Source: Phanerochaete sordida (lineage: Eukaryota; Basidiomycota; Agaricomycetes; Polyporales; Phanerochaetaceae). Taken from it: a stretch of 64,000 nt of DNA. The position numbers and the translations under genes are program-made. Numbering within the stretch: the stretch's first letter is position 1; the number at the start of each line of letters is the position of its first letter. Shown piece by piece: positions 33,810-46,800 of the stretch. The notes under the pieces are model-generated. The model made no database searches, was not told where the DNA came from, and was given only the letters and a program-made list of their open reading frames with translations. The stretch is from contig BPQB01000007.1 of assembly GCA_019973155.2 (NCBI GenBank), positions 772,407 through 836,406 of the forward strand. Reading direction: 5' to 3'.

Positions 33810-34171
33810 CACTGGAACCCCGGCGTCTCCTCCATATCTAATGCACCTGTCCTCCGAACGAACTTACGTTATCGGGCAGCCTTTGGTTGCATGCCCACGG
33901 CCCTCGACACATCTGGGGTTACGAACCACGTTCTCATTCATTTATATATTGTTGTACGATACATAGAGGGTTATTCGCATGTACACTGCTCTGTACTCTA
34001 CATATATGACATGGTCAGACACGTGCGAACCAGTGCGAGAGGGGCTTGTGACAGACCTGTGAGGGCGCTGAGCAGTATCTGGGGTCCTGGTCACGAGACC
34101 GCGACCACGCGTCGCGTCCGGTTCGTTGGCGCCAGCGCGTTCAACCTGGACCACAGACTAACCTACCCGAC
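33810..34171. other. Intergenic, GH16 3' flank / GCNA promoter
   Basis: 362 bp with an AT-rich patch (33935-34010). No gene. Confidence 0.5.
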
Positions 34172-36364
34172 ATGCCTAACCTCAGGACAGACATATTCGG
34201 CGATACCAAGGCTGCACAAGAGCGTGAAGTCCCACGGTAAGGAAGCTCAACGTGCGGAGTCTTTACGAAAGTCTGAAAAATAGTCCCCACGCAGAGCCTT
34301 CAGAGGCGTGTCGCCCGCGAAAAGCCCTCGGAAGAAGTTGACAGAGGTCGTTGTCGTCAGCTCTGATGAGGATGATATTCCAGTGTACGTGCTTGCAGGC
34401 TCGATGGATACGCAGCTACTGATGTCTGAGCGACAGGTCACCCCGCAAAGCGGTCAGACCCACGCCGATCCTCCCGAAACAGACGAAGGCTTCGTTTGAT
34501 CTGAAACCGACGGCGAAAGGACCTTTTGGACCATTTAGACCAGCGCGAACTCCGTCTGCTGTACCGCCCGCCAGTGAAATGCCCATCGCCGGCCTTCAGT
34601 CAAAGGGCGCGCCCGTGTCGTCGTCGGACGCATCTTCCGGAATTCAAGAAGAGGAACAGGCCCCAGTACCCTGTTCTCCAGTCAAAACAAGCCGTCACTG
34701 CGACGATGATATCATTGACTTGACATTGGATTCTTCTGAGTCGGGCGACGACGAGTCGGAGACGGACAAGCGCGAGGTCATCTCCCTTATTGACGACTCT
34801 CCTCATCCACCTCGCAGGCTACTGAAAGGGTCTCGGTTACTGGCAGAACTTGATAAGCTGTCCCTTGACGACACTCCAACCCCAAGGAAGCCCGTCAGTC
34901 AACCTGCGCTCGACCTCGGGGACGACTCAGACTCTGCACCTGCGCCGAAGCCGGCTGCGAAGGCTTCTCGCAGACGATGGGTCCAGAGCTCATCCGAGTC
35001 TGGCTCCGAGGCAGATGTGCAACAGACCACAGCTCCACCTCGACATGCCCCTACCCGGCCAGGCATCAGAGCAGCGCGTTCTCCAAGCCCAGATCGTCCT
35101 GTCTCGCCTGAGCTCTCGCCACCGCCGAGTCCGACTAAGAAGGGCAAGGCTCCCCGTGTCACGAAGAAGGCTCAGCGTGAGGCAGAGCAGGCGCGCCGGG
35201 AAGCGTACGCGGAGCAGCTCTTCAAGGAGCTGAACGCGTCGGTATTCAAGGGCGGCCTGCCGGAGGCCACGCCGCTGAAGTGGAGTGTCCGCCTGCTCAC
35301 GACGGCCGGCAGGGCGAAGTGGCGCAAGTCCAGAGACGGAACGCAGACCACGGAGATTGAGCTCGCGACGAAGATCTTGGATAGCGATGGTGAGTGGGTC
35401 GAGACATTTGAGAAGCGTTGACTGACGAGTGTAAAGATAGGATACGTAACACATTGTCACATGAGATGTAAGGTGGCGTGTTGTCATGGGTTGTGTAGGA
35501 AGCTGAGTGTGCTACAGGTGTCACCTAGCCTGCTGGATTATCGACGGTGATCCCAAAGAAGGGCATGGAAGAGCGTTCAAGTCGTGGTATGTACCCCCGT
35601 GTAACGGCTCGTGTTCCCGATTAGGTAGTCGCTAGCTTATGTAACCTCGACGCTTACCGTTCTCGTAGCGTAGTCGCGTTCGTCTTGACGAACCAACACC
35701 AGTCTCACCTCACCTCGGGCTCGGTCGCCCTCTGTAGCCTCGTTCCTATGCTATAGATCTTGTTCTCACCCTCTCGGGGCGGCCTTGCCCTTGACACCCC
35801 GCTGATTGTGTGTCCTATGTAACTCATATTATGACAGGGCTGCCAAGGTGTCCCGGAAACGACCAGACATCACGGTCAGCGTAGGTATCTGCATCTGCTC
35901 GTCTCGTGCAAAGCTAAACTTTGCATTGGCAGACAAGACATAATTACGAAATCCAGTATCGTTATGAGTGGGGTGAGCCTACCCTTGTCATGTACTTATT
36001 TGCTAGTCACTCACATCTCTGCAGAATGCGACTATTGCGCCAAAGTGTGCGTCTCACCCCAATTCTTCTCTCTGGTCTAGCTGATAGCCCCGTGTAGCTA
36101 TGGCCGCCACAGCAAGTCCATCAAACCCGAAGAGTGCCGTACGAACATACGTTTTCGCCTCGAGGCACTGACTGACCTTCGCGAACAGGTTGCGGTGCGT
36201 GCAAGACGGGCAAGCTTGTTCCGCTCTTCAAGACACAGACAAGAGCGCCTCGGAATGCCCAGGGAACTTCAGGGCCATCGAAGCGGCCCATCGAAGCGGA
36301 GCTCGAGTCTCTTGCCCAGGAGATAGGCGGGCTGGGTGTCCTGGATTGGTCGTCGCCAGTGTAA
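34172..36364 (+). CDS. GCNA-like SprT-domain protease with SUMO-interacting-like motifs
   Basis: Ten exons (34172-34236, 34295-34384, 34437-35389, 35437-35467, 35518-35586, 35838-35880, 35933-35972, 36025-36046, 36098-36138, 36189-36364) encode 509 residues. The N-terminal half is acidic and disordered with three SUMO-interacting-type cores: VVVVSSDEDD, DDIIDLTLDSSES and EVISLIDDS. The C-terminal SprT domain contains LFKELNASVF, TEIELATKILDS, the zinc site HEMCH with downstream histidine in GDPKEGHGRAFKSW, and a zinc ribbon (ECDYCAKVYGRHSKS ... RCGACKTGKL). This architecture matches GCNA/ACRC and Wss1/SPRTN relatives that clear DNA-protein crosslinks in a SUMO-dependent way. One intron (35587-35837) is unusually long, 251 nt. 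Exons 4-9 are 22-69 nt, so the protease domain is invisible to simple ORF scanning. Confidence 0.9.
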
Positions 36365-37017
36365 CTGGTTCTTTCCTACGTGTACGGTCTTTACGTGACG
36401 ACTGCTGTCCCATCAAGTTCAGAAAAATTGCACGGTCGTGGAAGGCGCATTCCACAGCAAGTATCAATCATCTCCATTGCTGCGCTCCTTGAGCAAATAC
36501 CGCCAAGTGCGCTGAGTGCAAGGAACTATCCTCCGACGGAGGTTAATCAATGATTTCCGATACGCACCAAAGCATGCTCAGTCGTATGGCGTGATATATA
36601 CGGATAGCATCCCCGGGGTCTATCTTTATGTGGCGTATAGCCTGCCAGAGAACTTCATTCAGCTCTGAATCATCGCCCGGGCTGAAAATCGTCAACATCT
36701 CCACGAGTATCACTCGATCGTTGCCCACGACAGTCGCTACTTGCAGGCTATGACCCATCGTCGCGCTCACTATTGCAGGCCGCTACCATATTGAAGCTCG
36801 CGAGATCTCCGATATTTCGTCCGGATAGAACAAGGCGACACAACACGATGTGGCGAGACACGCACGGTGTCTGGTGCACGAGAGCCTATAGGCTGAGGCC
36901 TTTTGACTTGGCGTACTGGATGATGAATAGACCACGGACGTTACGGTACAACAGCAACACAGAGAATCGAGCTAATTTGATACAATTGAGACGCACGAAG
37001 ACAACAGGCAAGCATCA
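36365..37017. other. Intergenic, convergent 3' flanks
   Basis: 653 bp. A 75-codon minus-strand frame (36543-36770) was examined and not called. Confidence 0.45.
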
Positions 37018-38496
37018 CTAGACTCCAGGGTGTGGGCGGGGATCCGTGACGTTGGTGTTCATGTCGAATAAGTCCTGCATTTGCATGTCTGCGACAGAAG
37101 CATCGACCGGTCCTTCCGCAGCAAAACTGAAGTTTGGATCGAAGTTTGAGAAGTCAAAGTTCTCGTCCACAGACGTCTGACCCAAGCCAGCCGCAGCCGC
37201 ATTGATCGCTTCCATCATTGCTTGGTCGGAGCCAGACTGCGTTGGACCAGCAGAAGGATCTGCGTGTGGGGGGATAGCCTGAGCAGCAGCCAGTAGTTCA
37301 GCGTCCGCTCCAGCCGAGTCCGAAGGTTCTTCGAGCCCAAAGAGGTCCAAATCGATCTGCTCTTGCTTGGGTGCGATATCTGTACCGCCAAGCCCCATGC
37401 TACTTCCTCCCACAGTCATGTCGCCGCCTGTGTGCGGGTCCCCGAAAAGCTCCATGTCAAGGTCGAGCTCGATGGGCTTGTCCGCGGAGCTGCCTAACGC
37501 AGCGGCGTCGACGACATCACTGGCAGATTGGACGACATCGTCACCCAAAGTGAGGTCGATGTCGACGTCTTCGGCTGGCCCGAACGTGAAGTCCGGCGCC
37601 ACCTTCGAGATGCTGGACTTCGGCGCGAGCGTCACGGGGGACGACAGTCCAGGTTGCAGCAGCGGGTCATTGGGGTCCATACGTAGACCAGCAGCTGAGA
37701 GGTCGAGTTTGTGGGGGAAGGGTGGACGATGAAGAGACGAAAGAGATATTGTCGACTGCCGACGCGCAGGCAGGCCGGGCATCTTTTGCGACTGAGTTGT
37801 GGGCGAGATAGTTGCTTGCTCGCTCTCTTGAGTGGGGGAGATGAGGGGAGCATCTTCTTGAGGTGGTGGTGCTGCAGCTGCTGCTGCGCGAGCGGCCGCT
37901 TCCGCCTCAGCAGCCTTGATCCGATCTTGTTCTCGTTTGAGGTCGCGCTGGAGCACCGTCATGGCGCGACGCTAGAGAAGATGGACTGAGCAATATGCGA
38001 AGGTATCGAGGGCGTGTAAGACGTACCAGCTGCGACTGAATCGCATCGCACAGTTGACTGTATTTCTCGACCTCTCGCCCGAGCGATGATGTCAGAGTAC
38101 GCGGAGGGTACGGAGTGTAGCGGTGAATCCCCCTAGATGCGACGTATGTCAGCGGTCTGTCTTGTAGTTCGAGATACATGGCACGCACAATTTCCTGGTG
38201 TCTACGTGAAACTGCATAATTTGACCAGTCTTCACCACGGCTGACTGCCGGAGGAAGTCAGTCCAGCTCTCATCTACGAGACTGTAAGTATCTCTGCTCA
38301 CTCGAAGACATCCTGACAATGCTGTGGCCTCAGGCACCAGGATCCCTTTCGGCGGAGGTGGCGCTGCTGGGGTCATAGCGGGCAGGGGAGGCGGGGGCAT
38401 AGCCTGAGGATTGGGTGTTCTCAAGAGCTGATTTTGAACACCATCCTTCGCGGCAGAGGAGAGTCGCCTCTGCACGGGTCGGGGCTTCGGGGGCAT
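37018..38496 (-). CDS. Unrecognised acidic nuclear-type protein, possible coactivator
   Basis: Three exons (38496-38246, 38201-38027, 37971-37018) encode 459 residues. The N-terminus is basic and Pro-rich (MPPKPRPVQRRLSS). A predicted helical middle (WTDFLRQHQEIVRAMYLELQ, GREVEKYSQLCDAIQSQLRR, TVLQRDLKREQDRIKAAEAE) includes a coiled coil crossing two splice junctions. The C-terminal 250 residues are very acidic with repeated D/L/F clusters (IELDLDMELFG, IDLDLFGLEE, ENFDFSNFDPNF). Acidic-aromatic clusters of this kind are typical of activation domains and Mediator tail-like subunits. I do not recognise the family and call it a coactivator only by composition. It is divergent from UVRAG/VPS38. 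Confidence 0.72.
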
Positions 38497-38964
38497 GTTG
38501 ATAATTTAACCAACAAGGTACACGCTGTGCGCAATGTTCTTGAAGGCGGGTCAATAGACGATCCGAGGCTCGCGTATGGCGTCAGCGGCTGTAGGCGCGA
38601 TGTGCGTGTGCAACGAGGCAGGCTGGCGGGTGCAACGGCGACGACGATGAGCGCAGTATGCAGTGAGGGTGACCAAAAAGCCAGAGAACAAGGGGGTTGG
38701 AGTAAGAGTCGTGCGGGTGCTTGGAGAGTGGCGGTTAGCGTTATGTGCCGTGATCAGGAAGTCGGGCTGGGCGGGATTGATGCAGTCACTTGCCTCCTGC
38801 ACACACCTCAGACATCGATATCGTCGGCCACCCTACTCGTGGCCCGCTTGCGTCCAGCACATCGCTGCTGCTGTAGACGGGGCTGTCAACGAATGTGCAG
38901 CGCGCACACCACCGCCTTGTGACGAGCACCACCTGACTATCGGTCCTCAGGTCGGCAGAATACC
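38497..38964. promoter_or_regulatory. Divergent promoter region
   Basis: 468 bp between the acidic-protein gene and UVRAG/VPS38. I recognise no specific operator. Confidence 0.45.
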
Positions 38965-41900
38965 ATGCTCGGCGCAAATGGGCGACTCGAGGGAGGAGAG
39001 CTCGTGGTACCAGTGCGTACAGAGCTGCCTTGTCCCCGTCTACATATATTCATTTCTTCCAACAGCGTCGTGTTCGCCACATTACTTCAGTCCAAGTCCG
39101 CAATCTCACTCCCTTCCCCGTCCGCGATGAGGCCGCCTCTGCCCTTGCCTTGCCCTCGGAGCAGCCACAGTTCACGCCCCACGGTAACTTCTCCGACGAC
39201 CTAGACGTGACCTTGGGGAGAAAGCGCAGCAGACGCAGGTCTTCCGTCTCAGTGCAGACTCTTTTCTCTAGCGAGCCCTCGGGACCAGACGGCAGTTCGG
39301 GTCTGAAGGAGTTGCCTGCAAAGGGACAGCGTGCGGTGTCCAGAGCGAGTGGTCCTGCGTCTTCAAGCACAACAAGCTCCCCCAATCTTAAAGGCCGTCC
39401 CAATGGCCCACCGCTCTCTGCAAGGCCCACGCCCCGAGCACGCACCCCGTCTATGGTGTCCTCGATATCCAACCTTTCCTCATCTGCTCTCGAATCCATG
39501 CCCTCTTCGTCGACCTTCCCTGGTCTTTTACGAGATACTTCCCAACCTAGCCTGGAGAAGGTGCTACAGTCACGCTTAGTGGAGACATTCCTAACCATCA
39601 CTATACCCCCTACTGGCGACACCACTGATGCAGGCAGCCCAGATGCTTCGTCGTCGGCAGATAAAGATACCAAGGCGCAAAACAATACGCCACAACCACC
39701 TCGTCGGAATACTATCATGACATCCATGAGCAACGGTGTTCCGAAGCTTGCTGATCCTGTCCGACGGGGGTCGTTATCCAAGGTGGCTTCGGCTAGGGTC
39801 GCGCCGGGACATACGCGGGCCATGTCCTCTTCTGCAGTACCTCCTACCAAAGCTGCTGCGAGGCCTTCTGCTCCCCAAAGTCTGCCTAGGTCAGCAGCGC
39901 GCGACCGCACGCCCTCGAAGCTGTCGACTGCCTCGTCTTCCCGGCCTAGCACACCAGATCTCGCGCCGCCCAAGGACGATACTCCTGCGATCCCTGACTA
40001 CTTGTCACCCATCCACCGGCCCTCCACGAACCCATCGTTCAGCATTGATGCGCAAAGTCACTTTGATTTCGCGCGGGACACTGACCTCAGTGGGGCGCGT
40101 ATGACGGTCGAAATATGGGGGAAGGTGGCGGACCCATTGCCGCTGGCTCAGCCCAACGGCAAGGGAAAGGAGAAGGCGCGATATGCGGATGACAAGGAGG
40201 CAGCGGAGCAAGGAGGAGAGTGGAAAGTCTTGGAGCGGTGGGACGTGAATCTCAGCGAGTTGGTGCCGCTATCGGACAATGTGAGCACCTGCAGGCTTAG
40301 CTGCATGCGAAACTGACTCGGCCCAGGTGGTTTATCACTCGTCTAACCTCCCTCCGAATACGCTTTGTGTCACACTGGACCCTCCAGGCCAGGCATTCTA
40401 TCTTCCTTCCGCGCGATCAACCTCCGGGGTGGTATCGCCTTCGCGGTCTTCTTCGCCAGAAGCTGGCTACAACTCTGACGGAGAGTCTGGCGTGCGGAGA
40501 AAGCCTGCGGTAAAGCCTTCTGAAGCTTTGCTTTCGAAAGTAAAGGCGAACGGAGTTCCACCGCATATAACTGCGTCGCGCGTATCCTTGTCAAGACGAA
40601 ACGGAGGAGAGCGCAAGAGCGCGACTTGGCAAGACCTGTTCAAGTATGCGCCCCGATTTTTGCAACGGAATCAATACTGAGAAAGGTTCCAGACTCGTGA
40701 CGCTGCAAGGGGTCATCAAAGACACTGCGAACTCATTGTCGGACATTGTACAAGAGATTGACAGTCTCGTCACGACCAACGATGTTAGCACCCTGGTGAG
40801 TAACGTCTATTTCGATCGCCGCATCCAGCTTTGTTTGTGGCATCTCGCCTTCCTGCAAACCATTTCTCAATTATTGACTAAAGACTCGCGAAGCTTCTGA
40901 GCGCGATGCTTGGGTGAAGGAGCTTCGCGGTGAGGTGGACAGCGTCGAGGAAAGTTCAAGGAATTGTAAGTGTCTGCATTCTCATCATCGTGCCCGGCTT
41001 ATTCATGGTACAGTGAGTGCAAGATTGCAGGCAAAGAAGGACGAGCTTCGTATACGGCGGAAGACTCTCGAAGAGGCTCGTCGCGCACACGACGAGGATT
41101 TGAGGCAAGAAGCCGAAGCAGACGCCCAAATCAGTGCTGAAAGGTAGAGCTGCTGCTGCTGTTACGCCCACTCGCTCTGACATACTCGCTCTACTAGAGC
41201 TCAATTAAACCAGCTCCGCAGGCGCATACCGCCCATGCAGAATGCACTGATTACGACTCTTGCGTTCGTCTTCCCCATAGACTTGCTTTCCCCACCCGAC
41301 TTGCTCTTCACAATATTGGACGTCCCGTTACCTATCCCGAATGGCCCAACTGAGCCTGCGCCGCCGCTCTCACTGCCCTCCCACAAGGAGATCAACGAGG
41401 AGACGATCGCAACTGCGCTGGGCTATGCCGCGCAGGTAGTCCAGTCACTCGCCGCGTATCTCGGCATACGATTGACCTACCCTGTGACCTGCGTCGGGAG
41501 CAGGAGCTTGATCAAGGATGGCATATCGCACATGGTCGGCCCCCGGATGTACGGTCGCTTTCGTCCTCATCCACCACCATAAGCCTGACGATACGTCCGC
41601 AGGTTTCCATTATTCTCCAAGGGTGTGGACACGTATCGCTTCGAATACGCAGTTTTCTTGTTGAACAAGGACATTGAACTGGTGAGGCGTAGCTTTCATC
41701 CTGTTCGGACCGCAATTTTGCTGATAGCTTTTCGTCGAAGCTCATGGCCGAGCGAAATCTTAGAGCCCTGGATATGCGCCACACGTTGCCAAACCTGAAG
41801 AACCTCCTGCTGACGCTTACTGACCCCGACGCTGTGCAAACGACGTAGGTATTATGATCATCCGAGTTGGAGTCAGCTAATGACGCAACCAGACCGTATC

Positions 41901-42544
41901 GTCCGCCGAGCGTGGCCTCTACGACCATCTCTACCCTGCAGTCACCAGTGCTCACGGCCTCGATGCTACCATCTGTCGAAGAACCTGTTGCCCTCGCGTC
42001 CACGGACTCCGTCGCGGCGCTGTCCGAGGAAGACGGAAGTGATGGCGAGCCCGCGAGTGGTGCCGTCACCCCGACCCATCCGGCAGAACCGGGCGGGACG
42101 CTCACGGGCACCGTGCGCAAGTCGCGGGGCTTTCTCGACCTCACGCCGCTCTCGGGCTTTTGGAAGCGGCACCCGTCGTCGTCGCGCGGCGCCGCGAAAG
42201 CAGAGCCGCCGCTCGACGACGAGGCGTCCGGCGAGGCGACGCCCACGGCGCCGTCGGCGCCCGCGCCGGTACCGAGCGCTGCGCCTGGGCCTGCGGCAGC
42301 CGAGGCCCAGGCAGAGGGCAGCGGGAGCGGCGACGACGAAGACGAGTCTGACCGGCGGACGATCCGTGCATCCACATCCGAGGACGGCGTGGACGAGGGC
42401 AAAGCGCGGGCAAAGGTTCACGCTGCGAAAGATGCGGCGCACGGCAACGGGACCGCGGTCGGGCATGGGGCGCATGCTGTCGAGAAGGTCGTCGAGCCCG
42501 CGGAGAGCACGCGATCGCCGGGTGTGCTCGACAGCGTGCGCTGA
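38965..42544 (+). CDS. VPS38: UVRAG/VPS38-type PI3-kinase complex II subunit
   Basis: Ten exons (38965-39012, 39066-40280, 40327-40643, 40693-40795, 40884-40965, 41014-41143, 41198-41548, 41603-41681, 41741-41844, 41893-42544) encode 1,026 residues. An RRVRHITSVQVRNLTPFPVRD N-terminus leads to a long Ser/Pro-rich insert. A C2-like region (VYHSSNLPPNTLCVTLDPPG) is followed by a coiled coil (exons 5-6, KELRGEVDSVEESS, KKDELRIRRKTLEEARRAH). The UVRAG/Atg14 domain contains VQSLAAYLGIRLTYPVTCVG, ISHMVGPRMFPLFSKGVDTY, EYAVFLLNKDIELL and RALDMRHTLPNLKNLLLTL. It partners Vps30/Beclin-1 and Vps34 in endosomal sorting. The tiny first exon (16 codons) was chosen because it joins in phase 0 to CGTCGTGTTCGC. 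The C-terminal 200 residues are acidic and low-complexity. Confidence 0.9.
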
Positions 42545-43885
42545 GGGGGCTTGTTTGCTAGTGGGTGCGCCCATGTCATTCTATACGGTTGGACTGCACT
42601 ACACGCCGGGAATCTGGATTTGTGTCCGCGACGATTGCGCCGCGCTCGGGGACTGTATTTGAGTGGTGTGCCTGTAGCCAGGGTGAGGAGACGCTAGCGC
42701 GACAATAGGCCTCAGCGGGAGCTGAGGTGGGATGTGTGGAACATCCTGTCCGAAAGATCGGCGGACAAATTTGGCGACAGGCGATTGGCGAAAGGGACGG
42801 AGAGGAGAGGAGGATGATCATTTGCTTCCGTACCTTCGCTTTGCGCGGGGTAAGCGTGGCGAGGCCTGGAAACGGGAAGCAGCTTAAAGGCTCGCGGTAT
42901 AATTGAAGCTTGAGACACGGAGCCTGCGCGTTCATTTCGTAAGGAGAAGCGTGTGGAGGCTCGGCCGAGTCGCTTGAACGGTTTTCTGTGAGAGCGTGCA
43001 CACGCGCATGTGATGGCTGAGGAGGCCGTTGGGGCTGTCGACATGGCGATGTGCGGGCGGGCGAGGGGCGGCTCATGCGAGGAGGCGGGTCTCGTGCGTC
43101 GTCGACGGCGGACGGTTCTGTTGGAAGGAGCTGAACGGTGCACCCGCCGTCCCCGGCCACTGTCCGGCCCAGGCACCGACGCTTACCCGATTGGGCGACC
43201 CACGCCGCGCCCCCCATCTGCGAATTAGCCGGTCACGCGTCACGCGGCGTCACACGTGATGCGGGCAATGAGGAGGCGGGGGGCGGACGCGCAGCAAAGG
43301 CTCTGGCGGCGCCGGCGTTGAGCGCAAGGCAGAGCTGGCCTGCAGCCGTGGGTGCTGGCCAAGACATCGAGGGGCCCAAGGCCGCGGCGGGACGGGCCAG
43401 CGGCAGCGACGCTTCGCCCGCTCGCTTGAAGGCGTGACATGCAGGCGAGCGTGCGAAAAAAGAAAAAGAGGGTAACCGCCGAAACATATTAGAGGGAGGG
43501 CCTCTTGCGCTCGTTCGTCCTCTGCCCGTGCCTTGTACTACTGCTAATACTCCTCACCCTACGAGTTTCTCCTAACACACCCTGGCTTTCGTCAGTCGCA
43601 AGCAGAGGCACGTCGCCCCCACCCACGCCCTCACCGTCCCCGCCTGCTCACACGTCGCCCACAGCCCACCCGCCGCACTGTACAACATCACTTCCTTTTA
43701 GACCGGCTTAAAATCGGTGGCAGGTGCGTCCGCCGACGTGTCGCGCGTGCGCACGACTCACCGCCTCGTCCTCCCAGGATTACCCTTGTGCAATTAGGCC
43801 TCAGCGCGTCCTACATTACCCTCCTCAATATCTGTTCTCGTCAAACTCTGGGACAAAAGTATCACCTTGTCAATATTCGTTCGCT
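42545..43885. other. Intergenic, PUF4 promoter and leader
   Basis: 1.34 kb, CpG-rich, ending in a pyrimidine-rich leader (43505-43720). Opposing frames of up to 213 codons are in GC-rich sequence without recognisable content. No gene called. Confidence 0.5.
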
Positions 43886-46800
43886 ATGAATACCTCCACG
43901 GAATCTACATCCACTCCTAATCACTCATCTCCCGACGACCGCAAGCAGAGCCCGCCCGCCTTTCTCGATCTCGCCGACTCGGTGCGTGCCCTTGCCTATG
44001 TGACAGCTCACACACCCAGCCTTACGTCCATTCCCATCAGGCTGCGAGGTATGGCAATGTTCCAGGCGATGTTGTGCGTTCACGCTTTGTAAGCTATCCC
44101 AAACTAGTTCATCCTGACCGTTTTCCTCACAGCGCATGCTCAAGAAGATTGAGCACGAACGGCAACGCGCCCTCCAGCGCAAGCTCTTCGAAGACCACAT
44201 GCGCGTTTTGGAGCAGCAGCAGGCCCAAGAGCTTCTGACCATCGATGCCAGCGGAAACCTCCAGCACCTTGCAGCGTCTGCGCCGACCACTCCGCCTCGC
44301 GTGAACGCGATGCTCAGCGGCGAATACTCTCCCAGTCTGCACTCTGGTCTTGGTCACTCTTCCGTCGACGCCGAGTCTCTGTCCAAGGCAGTCGGCTCTG
44401 CTGCCGACAAGCGCAAGTCGGTCACGTACGCTCCTTCCGTGGCACACTCGCCCGAGACTCAGGGCAACGGTCTGCAGAGCTTTGCTCGTCCTGGAGGCGC
44501 CAAGAGCATGCCTGCGAGCCGCCGCACGTCTGCCAGCGAGCACGACGAGGAGCTTGCGGGACACCTCGACAAGCTTTCTCTGGCCGGCGAGCGGGCTTCT
44601 CCGTCGCAGGCTACGGTGCCGCAGTCCATCCTTCGGTCGAACAGCGGTCGCTACGCTGGCGAGGGCGGCGGCTACAGCTACAACGCGGGGATGATGCTCG
44701 ATGAGCAAATTGACCAGGAGATGCACAGTCAGTCGATCCGTCCCATCAGATTCTTCCTACGCGCTGACTTTCGATTAGACGCCATGCGCCATCTCCCGAC
44801 CTCAGACGAGGACAAGTACGTAAACGGGTATGGCAACAAGGTACGCGTTTTGGCGCATCCTTTGTACCCTTCCGTGGACTAACCTGCCACGCACCTAGGT
44901 CTCCGCGTCGTCTGCCGCTGCCCTCGACCTAGCGGCCGTCCAGAACCGCGGTGCCTACGCCGGCCAGAACAAGTCGTCCGAGTGGCCGCAGTTCAGCGCC
45001 ACCAGCCCCCGTCCCATCCCTGATCGCGTTTCATCCCGCAACGAGCCCCGCCGCATCGTGACGAACCCCACGATCGCGCTTTCGGCCGGCCTCGGCGACA
45101 TGCCCAAGGGTACCGTCTCCGGCCACAACACGCCTCTCATCCAGCAGATCCCGCAGGGCATGGTCCAAGGGCTCTCCTCCCGCCGCGGATCTCCTCTGGC
45201 TCTTCCGGAAGGCATCATCGGCGGTATCACCGCAGCACGCTCGGTACCGAACACCCCACTTCCTGGCGCGGGACCGAACGGTATCCTGAACAAGGGACTG
45301 GGCACGCCGCTGTCCGCGGAGGCACCGACCGTCAACGGCCTGCTGGCTGCTCAGGGCTCCAGCCCTGTGGAGCTGCATCCGTCGCTGTCGCGCATGCCTT
45401 CCAGCCAGTACGAGTCCGGCGGTCTCAGCTACGGCTCGATGCAGTCGAACCTTGACGACTCGCTCCAGGTATGTCGTACTGCTTCCGCTGTGTTGATTGT
45501 CTCACTCACTATGCGCGCAGGTTACGTACGACATGAACGTCAACGGCGGGATGGGCAGCGACCGCTACAGCGACTACGGTTACGAGAACGGCGGCAGGCT
45601 TCCGCACGCAAACGGCGGTGCCGGTTCCACGGCGTTGTACCACCACAACGGTACCAAGTACGGCCTCGGCATCAACGGCAGGCAGAACGGCGAGGCCAAG
45701 ATGAACGGCTTGCACGGGCCCAAGCACAAGCGCGGCGACATCGACCGGGAATTCAACCGCTTTGCTGGCATGCGCCTCGAGGATCTTCAGGGCGAGATCC
45801 CATCCCTGTGCAAGGATCAGCACGGTTGCCGGTACCTCCAGAAGAAGCTCGAGGAGGGCGTGCCTGAGCACCGGGACATGATCTTCAGGGAGACCTTCGG
45901 CCATTTCCCCGAGCTCATGACCGACCCCTTCGGCAACTACCTCTGCCAGAAGCTCCTCGAGTACTGCACGGACGAGCAGCGCAACCTTATTTGCGAGTCT
46001 GTCGCCCAGGATCTTGTCAACATCTCCCTCAACATGCACGGCACGCGCGCGGTGCAGAAGATGATCGACTTCCTTTCGACCCGCCGTCAGATCCACTCGA
46101 TCATCGTCGCGCTCAGCCTCCACGTTGTCGTCCTCATCAAGGACCTGAACGGCAACCACGTCATCCAGAAGTGTCTCAACAAGCTCGCGCCCGAAGACAA
46201 CCAGTTCATCTACAACGCGGTCGCCGCCAACTGCGTCGAGGTCGCGACCCACCGCCACGGCTGCTGCGTCCTGCAGCGCTGCGTCGACCACGCTTCGGAG
46301 CCGCAGCGCGTCCAGCTCGTCAACGAGATCACGTACAACGCGCTCACCCTCGTCCAGGACCCTTACGGCAACTACGTTGTTCAGTACATCCTCGACCTCA
46401 ACGACAACCGCTTCTCCGACGCCGTAATCCGCCAGTTCGCCGGCAACGTCTGCGCCCTCTCCGTCCAGAAGTTCAGTTCGAATGTCATCGAGAAGTGCAT
46501 TCGCGTCGCCGAGCACAGCACCCGCAAGATGCTTGTCGGCGAGCTCCTCAACCGCACCCGCCTCGAGAAGCTGCTCCGCGACTCCTACGGCAACTACTGC
46601 GTTCAGGTACGTGTCAGATGGTCTTCACATTGTTGCAGCTGCTCATACATGTTCATAGACTGCTCTGGACTATGCTGAAGCGAACCAGCGCGCTCTCTTG
46701 GTCGAGGGCATCCGGCCTGTCCTTCCCCTCATCCGCAACACACCGTACGGCAAGCGCATTCAGAACAAGCTCCAACGCGAGAACCTCGACGGCCCTGGCT

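Noticed and set aside
36543..36770. Minus-strand 75-codon frame downstream of the GCNA gene
   Set aside because: Isolated, short, in a convergent spacer, and without similarity or a conserved start.
42576..43217. Minus-strand 213-codon frame in the PUF4 upstream region
   Set aside because: The sequence is CpG-rich and stop-poor in several frames. The translation is low-complexity with no family signal, and the frame starts without a promoter or splice support.
45509..46516. 335-codon minus-strand frame opposite the PUF repeats
   Set aside because: Antisense shadow of a conserved PUF domain, with repetitive acidic/Val-rich composition and no independent support.
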